IMG/VR virus record: IMGVR_UViG_3300025083_000044
Location: 1 to 53,235 of that record
DNA length: 53,235 nt
Direction: 5' to 3' (one strand)
DNA from: a virus
Positions 49,414 through 53,235 of the stretch are shown here, in pieces. A program made the position numbers and the translations under genes. Within the stretch, counting starts at the first letter, position 1. Each line of letters opens with the position of its first letter. The notes under the pieces were generated by a model, which was not told the origin of the DNA, did not search any database, and worked only from the letters and a program-made list of their open reading frames with translations.

Positions 49414-50469
49414 ATGAATGTATTAAGTTTGTTTGACGGAATGAGTTGCGGAATGATCGCTTTAGATCGGCTGGGCATTAAAGTTGATAAGTATTACGCA
49501 AGCGAAATAGACAAATACGCCATTCAAGTCAGTCAAAACAATTACCCAGAGATTATTCAAATCGGAGATGTTTGCGACATTAGGGCTGAAGATTACCAAA
49601 ACATAGATTTAATATTATCTGGCTCGCCTTGTCAGGGTTTTAGTTTTGCGGGCAAGCAGCTTGCCTTTGACGATCCAAGATCCGCTTTGTTTTTTGAATT
49701 TATTAGGTTGTTAAAAGAAATTAAACCTAAATATTTCTTATTAGAGAATGTCAATATGAAAAAAGAGTTCTTAGATGTCATTTCAGAGCAAGTATCGTCC
49801 TGTTATCCCGAACTTCCTTTCGGTATTGAAAGAATCAAGATCAATTCAGCTCTTGTTTCAGCTCAAAACAGAGTGCGTTGGTATTGGACAAACATACCAG
49901 ACATTACCCAACCCGAACAAAGGGGGATTGTTTTGCGGGATATATTAGAAACAAATTCGTTTGAAAACTCAGCAGAAACCCACGATACCCCCAAACAAAT
50001 AGCAACGGCTATAGATGTAAACGGACACGATATTTTAAAAAGAGTTTATTCAGAAGATGGTAAGTCTCCTGTTGTTACTACTTGCGGGGGCGGTAATACT
50101 GAACCAAAAGTGGTTGTTCAATCGTATCGAGAAGTAAGAACGGAAGAAGCAAAACGATTAAGACGAGAAAGCAAACAAAAGACAGGCAAAGATCATACGC
50201 CTTTTCGAGCCAAGAAGATTGTACCCAGAGAAGATGGTAAGGTCGGAACAGTTACGCCTGGTTTAAATAACGATCACATGATTAGCCTTACTAGAGATAA
50301 AGATCAGGATGTTTATTGGCGAAAGATTACTCCGATTGAAGCGGAGAGGTTGCAAACAGTTCCAGATAACTACACCGATTGCGTTTCAACAACGCAGAGA
50401 CTCAAATGTTTAGGGAATGGTTGGACGATTGAAGTGATTACGCACATCTTAAAAAATATGGATGTTTGA
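49414..50469 (+). CDS. C5 cytosine DNA methyltransferase (Dcm/Dnmt-like)
   Basis: It transfers a methyl group from SAM to cytosine in DNA, probably to guard phage DNA from host restriction. ATG at 49414 is preferred, having an AGGAGA site 5-8 bases upstream; the longer frame is unlikely. Motif I is LFDGMSCG (6-13), motif IV GSPCQGFSF (Cys73), motif VI LLENV (Glu111), and motif VIII with QNR (151-153). The C-terminal motif X is CLGNGWTIEVI. The 351-residue length includes an apparent target-recognition insert. The cognate restriction enzyme was not found. Confidence 0.92.
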   Translation: MNVLSLFDGMSCGMIALDRLGIKVDKYYASEIDKYAIQVSQNNYPEIIQIGDVCDIRAEDYQNIDLILSGSPCQGFSFAGKQLAFDDPRSALFFEFIRLLKEIKPKYFLLENVNMKKEFLDVISEQVSSCYPELPFGIERIKINSALVSAQNRVRWYWTNIPDITQPEQRGIVLRDILETNSFENSAETHDTPKQIATAIDVNGHDILKRVYSEDGKSPVVTTCGGGNTEPKVVVQSYREVRTEEAKRLRRESKQKTGKDHTPFRAKKIVPREDGKVGTVTPGLNNDHMISLTRDKDQDVYWRKITPIEAERLQTVPDNYTDCVSTTQRLKCLGNGWTIEVITHILKNMDV

Positions 50470-50500
50470 TTGCTGCGACACTATCCTTTAAACTATTTGA

Positions 50501-50776
50501 ATGAAGATAATTAAAATGGAGAAGGGCCCACCCACAATCGAAGAAGGTCGACGCAGACTCGATACACTCTTTGAAGATTTTATTTCCAGAGGAGCTGACG
50601 CAGAATTTGTTGCCTTACTTATCTTTACTTACGGCGTAACCGAAACTCTGAATTACGCGCAATCGGTCGAAGAAGGCGTTAGAAAGATCGACGATATTCT
50701 AAATGCAGAGTTTGGAATGGAGAAAGAAATCGTCTTTACTCCCGAGTTCTTAACAGAAGAAAAAGATCCCGAATAG
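50501..50776 (+). CDS. Hypothetical acidic helical protein, 91 aa
   Basis: Starts MKIIKMEKGPPTIEEGRRRLDTLFEDFISRG; a downstream ATG five codons in is an alternative. The rest is acidic helix. It ends next to the repeat array. The function is unknown. Confidence 0.6.
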   Translation: MKIIKMEKGPPTIEEGRRRLDTLFEDFISRGADAEFVALLIFTYGVTETLNYAQSVEEGVRKIDDILNAEFGMEKEIVFTPEFLTEEKDPE

Positions 50777-51106
50777 TTTTGTCATAAAACTTTGACAAAA
50801 GTACCCCCTTTTGGGTCGATTTTGGCTGGAATTGGCTTAGTTTTGTCAGAGTGTCAGAAGTCTCTGACAGCTGGAAAGGTGATAGTAGTAGGGTTTAGGC
50901 GTTTTGTCATATTGTCAAGACACCCCTTAAATAACCCTTATATTTACCTCATAATCGTAAAATAAAGGGGGGAGTAAAGAAAAGTATGACAAAAGTATAT
51001 ATATAGGTATAAATATAATAAAATATATATAATTATTTACTGTATTAGTAGTACTTTGAGAGGTATTGATAGTTTTGTCAGAGTTTTGTCAAGAGCTCTG
51101 ACAAAA
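50777..51106. repeat. TTTTGTCA/TGACAAAA iteron-like array
   Basis: Exact octamers TTTTGTCA at 50777, 50841, 50902, 51073 and 51084, and TGACAAAA at 50793, 50987 and 51099 (eight copies in 330 bases), plus GTCAGA/TCTGAC variants at about 50846-50870. Pairs form perfect inverted repeats (50777/50793 and 51084/51099). It lies in a non-coding stretch of about 340 bases upstream of the small gene at 51119 and the probable small terminase. Candidate origin, packaging site or operator array. Confidence 0.8.
50995..51058. other. Extremely AT-rich tract within the repeat array
   Basis: Nearly uninterrupted A/T between two clusters of the octamer. It could melt easily like a DNA-unwinding element of an origin, or position a bend at a packaging site. 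Confidence 0.6.
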
Positions 51107-51118
51107 GTAGGAGAAGAT

Positions 51119-51274
51119 GTGTATAAATTAGTAAAGAAATGTCGGGAAGTTTTACCGCCAGAAGTTATAGATTTGCTAGAAAGACCAGATGTAGTAGAAT
51201 TAGTTAGGTATTTTAACGGACGATTAATCAGTTATAAGGTAGCAGATGAGCAAAAACCCAGAAAGGAGACTTAG
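51119..51274 (+). CDS. Small helical protein upstream of small terminase, 51 aa
   Basis: GTG start at 51119 with AGGAGA at 51109-51114; the longer frame would start with TTG inside the repeats and is unlikely. It contains YKLVKKCREVLPPEVIDLLERPDVVELVRYF. It overlaps the next gene by 29 bases. It may aid packaging or bind the repeat array, but no family is known. Confidence 0.55.
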   Translation: MYKLVKKCREVLPPEVIDLLERPDVVELVRYFNGRLISYKVADEQKPRKET

Positions 51275-51911
51275 AAAAGGTATTAAGGTTGAGCCTACAC
51301 TTGAAGATGTAGATGATATGCCTATTGAATACGCCAACTTGCATGAAAAAAATCTAACTAAGCGACAGCGTTTGTTAGTTTGGAATGCAGTTAACGATCC
51401 CACGCTTTCATTTACGGAAGCTGCAAAGAAGGCAGGGTTTAAAAATCCAATAGTTGTTAGTCGGTACATGACTCCTGACGGAAAATATGCTCACGTACGT
51501 CGGGAATATGAAAGACTGATGATCGAGGCCAAGAAGAAGTTTGAACTGACACATGAGAAAGCTGTTGAAGATTTGTATAAATTAAGAGATGACGCCTGGG
51601 CGCAGGGAAATTTTACGGCCGCCATTAACGCTCAGAACTTACTTTTGAAAGTCGGGGGTTTAATCGTTGATCGTCGGGAAGTCTTGCATGGGAAAGTAGA
51701 TCAAATGAGTCGGGGAGAAGTTGAAAGACGTCTGGCTGATTTATTAGGCAAACAAGCTATTGAGCATAAGTCGGGAATTGAGATCGAGGACAAGTCGGGA
51801 TCTGAAGAAGTCGGGGAAATTGTCGGGGAAGAACCCATTGAAGATAAAGGGCCAGAAAAAAAACAAGTTAGACCTATCCCTAAAGCAGCCGAAGAAGAAG
51901 ACGAGGATTAG
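51246..51911 (+). CDS. terS: Terminase small subunit (predicted)
   Basis: It would recognise phage DNA and recruit the large terminase. Residues 36-76 are HTH-like (NLTKRQRLLVWNAVND, FTEAAKKAGFKNPIVVSRYM), as in small terminases. Then comes a helical oligomerisation region (RREYERLMIEAKKKF, EKAVEDLYKLRDDAWAQGNFTAAINAQNLLLKVGGL, about 85-140). The C-terminus is acidic and basic mixed, perhaps interacting with TerL. It lies just after the repeat array, consistent with a cos/pac-like binding site. Unlike usual, it is far from terL unless the ends of the genome are joined. Confidence 0.7.
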   Translation: MSKNPERRLRKGIKVEPTLEDVDDMPIEYANLHEKNLTKRQRLLVWNAVNDPTLSFTEAAKKAGFKNPIVVSRYMTPDGKYAHVRREYERLMIEAKKKFELTHEKAVEDLYKLRDDAWAQGNFTAAINAQNLLLKVGGLIVDRREVLHGKVDQMSRGEVERRLADLLGKQAIEHKSGIEIEDKSGSEEVGEIVGEEPIEDKGPEKKQVRPIPKAAEEEDED

Positions 51912-52099
51912 GCCTCATCTTCGGTTTCCATTAGCCAATCTTTGCAACATCTTTGACTCATATAATAATATGCAGAACGATCGCCGAAACGATATTCTGT
52001 AAGCATTTCTTTAGCGTATTTTCGTCCTTCTGTAAATTCATCAACTGTTTCAAAATTGCCATAACAATCTTCTCTATTTATATAAATAGTTTTACTCAT
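51908..52099 (-). CDS. Hypothetical protein, 63 aa
   Basis: ATG at 52099 follows a GGAGAACGAAG site. Starts MSKTIYINREDCYGNFETVDEFTEG and ends in a Cys pair (RCCKDWLMETEDEA). The stop overlaps the small terminase stop from the other strand by three bases. Function unknown. Confidence 0.6.
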   Translation of the reverse strand: MSKTIYINREDCYGNFETVDEFTEGRKYAKEMLTEYRFGDRSAYYYMSQRCCKDWLMETEDEA

Positions 52100-52397
52100 C
52101 TTCGTTCTCCTTAATTTCATTGACTTCAACAATTTCTTCATCTTCATAACCATAATCAAGTCCGTTGCCTGTTAAGACTTCTTTGTTAGGATCGTAGTTT
52201 TTCTCCTCAACTAAATCAAAAGCCTGTTCTTCGGTTTCAGCTTGAACAGTTATTTCTGAATAGCCTGTCCACTTCGTAATTACTTTAAATGATTTCATTT
52301 GGTCGGGGGCAGCTAACTTAGTTTTTAGCACTTGTCTAAATTCTTCGCTAGTTCCCTCAAACCTTTCGTTGCCGAAATTAGTTATTATCTTGGCCAT
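52092..52397 (-). CDS. Hypothetical acidic protein, 101 aa
   Basis: It contains SFKVITKWTGYSEITVQAETEEQAFDLVEE (about residues 36-65), a strand-helix pattern seen in marine phage small proteins, and an acidic tail. It overlaps the next gene by eight bases. Function unknown. Confidence 0.6.
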   Translation of the reverse strand: MAKIITNFGNERFEGTSEEFRQVLKTKLAAPDQMKSFKVITKWTGYSEITVQAETEEQAFDLVEEKNYDPNKEVLTGNGLDYGYEDEEIVEVNEIKENEDE

Positions 52398-52536
52398 TAT
52401 TCACCCCCTTTTTAAAAAATTGACCTTCTGAGATGCTCTCTAAGGCGTTTTGTTTACCCAACCCAAGCCTTACCCTTAACGAAGTTAAGCCATTTGTCGG
52501 GATTTTTATTAGTTTCAGGTTTTGATTTTTATTCAT
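52378..52536 (-). CDS. Small basic protein, 52 aa
   Basis: ATG at 52536, inside the last codons of the preceding gene. It reads MNKNQNLKLIKIPTNGLTSL and then RVRLGLGKQNALES. It is positively charged. A longer frame with a hydrophobic leader is rejected because it overlaps the upstream gene deeply. No function known. Confidence 0.5.
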   Translation of the reverse strand: MNKNQNLKLIKIPTNGLTSLRVRLGLGKQNALESISEGQFFKKGVNNGQDNN

Positions 52537-52741
52537 TTTCAACCCCAATAACATTAATAATATCGTAAGGAATATCATCTATTGATGTAGACCTTATAAA
52601 ATTTGCATCAACCTCTACGAGATCAAATTCGTTTGCCCATTTATGTTCAAGGCCAACTAACTCTTTTTCGTTTGGGGCAGTTCTTGTTAAGATAACATCT
52701 ACTCCATATTTGGTTGCAACTGTAGTAATACAGATATTCAT
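52529..52741 (-). CDS. Hypothetical protein, 70 aa
   Basis: ATG at 52741 overlaps the previous gene by four bases. Beta-alpha mix, acidic, reading MNICITTVATKYGVDVILTR and FDLVEVDANFIRSTSIDDIP. It is coupled to both neighbours. Function unknown. Confidence 0.55.
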   Translation of the reverse strand: MNICITTVATKYGVDVILTRTAPNEKELVGLEHKWANEFDLVEVDANFIRSTSIDDIPYDIINVIGVENE

Positions 52742-53214
52742 TTTTCTTCTCCTTTGTTTTGGGTAATATAATCACCCCATTGTTTTGCCATAGCTTTAGC
52801 AATTCCTTGATAAAACAGACTCCTTTCTTTACCTTTGCCACTTCCTAACCACCAAATTCTATTTTTTTCTTTGGGGTGTAATTGATCTGTTTCTGCTTTC
52901 ACATTATCAGTTTCAATTAGCTTGGGTAAATCTTTTAACCATAAGCAAGTTCTTTTGTATTCTTTATGACCGAATTGATATGGGTTAATCATTTGGTCGG
53001 ATTTTCTTATATAAGATGAGATGACACTTACGGGATTTTCTATTGCGATATGTTTTATATCAGCGTCCATAAGTTTTTGAACAAAAGCTATTGCGTCATC
53101 TCGTAAGTGCATTGGCTTTTTGCCCTCAGTAAACCACCTTGCGCCACTTACTGATAAATGGGTACAAGGTGGGTGAGCAATCATTAAATCCCAATTCTGA
53201 TTTAGGATTTCCAT
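52738..53214 (-). CDS. Shortened C5 cytosine methyltransferase-like protein, 158 aa
   Basis: It has a PPCTHLSVSGARWF motif (Cys17), like motif IV of C5 methyltransferases, then IAIENPVSVISSYI (Glu59, Asn60, Pro61) like motif VI. A C-terminal FYQGIAKAMAKQWG resembles motif X. Motif I, usually upstream for SAM binding, is missing or heavily changed and the protein is half normal length. It may be a stripped-down base-modification enzyme or regulator. An AAGGAG site lies upstream of ATG 53214. It is the first gene of the rightmost minus operon. Confidence 0.7.
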   Translation of the reverse strand: MEILNQNWDLMIAHPPCTHLSVSGARWFTEGKKPMHLRDDAIAFVQKLMDADIKHIAIENPVSVISSYIRKSDQMINPYQFGHKEYKRTCLWLKDLPKLIETDNVKAETDQLHPKEKNRIWWLGSGKGKERSLFYQGIAKAMAKQWGDYITQNKGEEK

Positions 53215-53235
53215 AACATCTCCTTGATGATGTCG

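Noticed and set aside
1-53235. tRNA genes
   Set aside because: No clover-leaf with a recognisable T-arm and CCA end was found on reading the intergenic parts. A tRNA search program should confirm this.
1-53235. Lysogeny functions (integrase, repressor with Cro, attachment site)
   Set aside because: The HTH gene at 41015 is the only regulator seen. No recombinase gene or att-like repeat was found, so a temperate lifestyle is unsupported.
53215-53235. Direct terminal repeat between the two ends of the window
   Set aside because: The first and last 20 bases have no visible match. Circularity can therefore not be shown from the sequence.

Overview
The window looks like most or all of a lytic, tailed double-stranded DNA phage genome of marine bacterioplankton, probably podovirus-like. 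The gene content supports this: a terminase large subunit, a large P22-type portal, a scaffold, an HK97-fold capsid, a P22 gp4-like connector, large internal (ejection-type) proteins, LamG and DUF7483-like fibre proteins, and several small basic proteins of kinds I associate with marine phages. The DNA is AT-rich by eye. No integrase, tRNA, rRNA, insertion sequence or CRISPR array was seen. Host assignment is an inference. A GTA-type holin and a DUF1289 zinc protein hint at a proteobacterial, perhaps alphaproteobacterial, host.

Layout. Positions 1-1135 hold a small early-type plus-strand operon ending in a strong terminator. Positions 1136-1544 are non-coding. Positions 1545-37669 are one long plus-strand structural and lysis module. 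Its order is terL, portal, a GroES-like co-chaperonin, scaffold, decoration and capsid proteins, then a terminator at 10641-10667. Small basic proteins, connector and adaptor proteins, and tail fibres follow. Next come an SNase-type nuclease, two unusual exported proteins, holin/lysozyme genes, a tail protein, and four large internal-virion-type proteins. Positions 37666-41350 (minus) carry a PD-(D/E)XK resolvase-like protein, a second nuclease-like protein, a membrane protein, a primase-helicase and an HTH regulator. Positions 41443-42665 (plus) carry a Sak4-like recombinase ATPase and a DUF669 SSB-like protein. Positions 42834-48506 (minus) hold a tightly overlapping train: DUF3310, PP-loop (PAPS-reductase-like), RecE-like exonuclease, SF2 helicase, HNH and many tiny genes. 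Positions 48608-51911 (plus) carry early genes, a C5 cytosine methyltransferase, an intergenic repeat array and a probable terminase small subunit. Positions 51908-53214 (minus) hold small genes and a shortened C5-methyltransferase-like protein.

How it works together. The phage appears to bring its own primase-helicase, SF2 helicase, recombinase, SSB and exonuclease, but I found no DNA polymerase, so it probably recruits the host replicase. The probable small terminase gene lies about 4 kb from terL only if the two window ends are joined. That suggests a circularly permuted genome or an arbitrary linearisation point.

The most striking non-coding signal is an array of eight exact TTTTGTCA/TGACAAAA octamers within 330 bp (50777-51106). 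It flanks an extremely AT-rich tract and sits just upstream of the probable small terminase gene. It could be a replication origin, a packaging site or a regulatory operator array. Other points of note are a blue-copper (cupredoxin) domain with a complete ligand set fused to a zinc ribbon, back-to-back divergent promoters at 48537-48579, and two consecutive signal-peptide-type proteins, one Asn/Thr-repetitive and one nidogen-like and Glu/Phe-rich.
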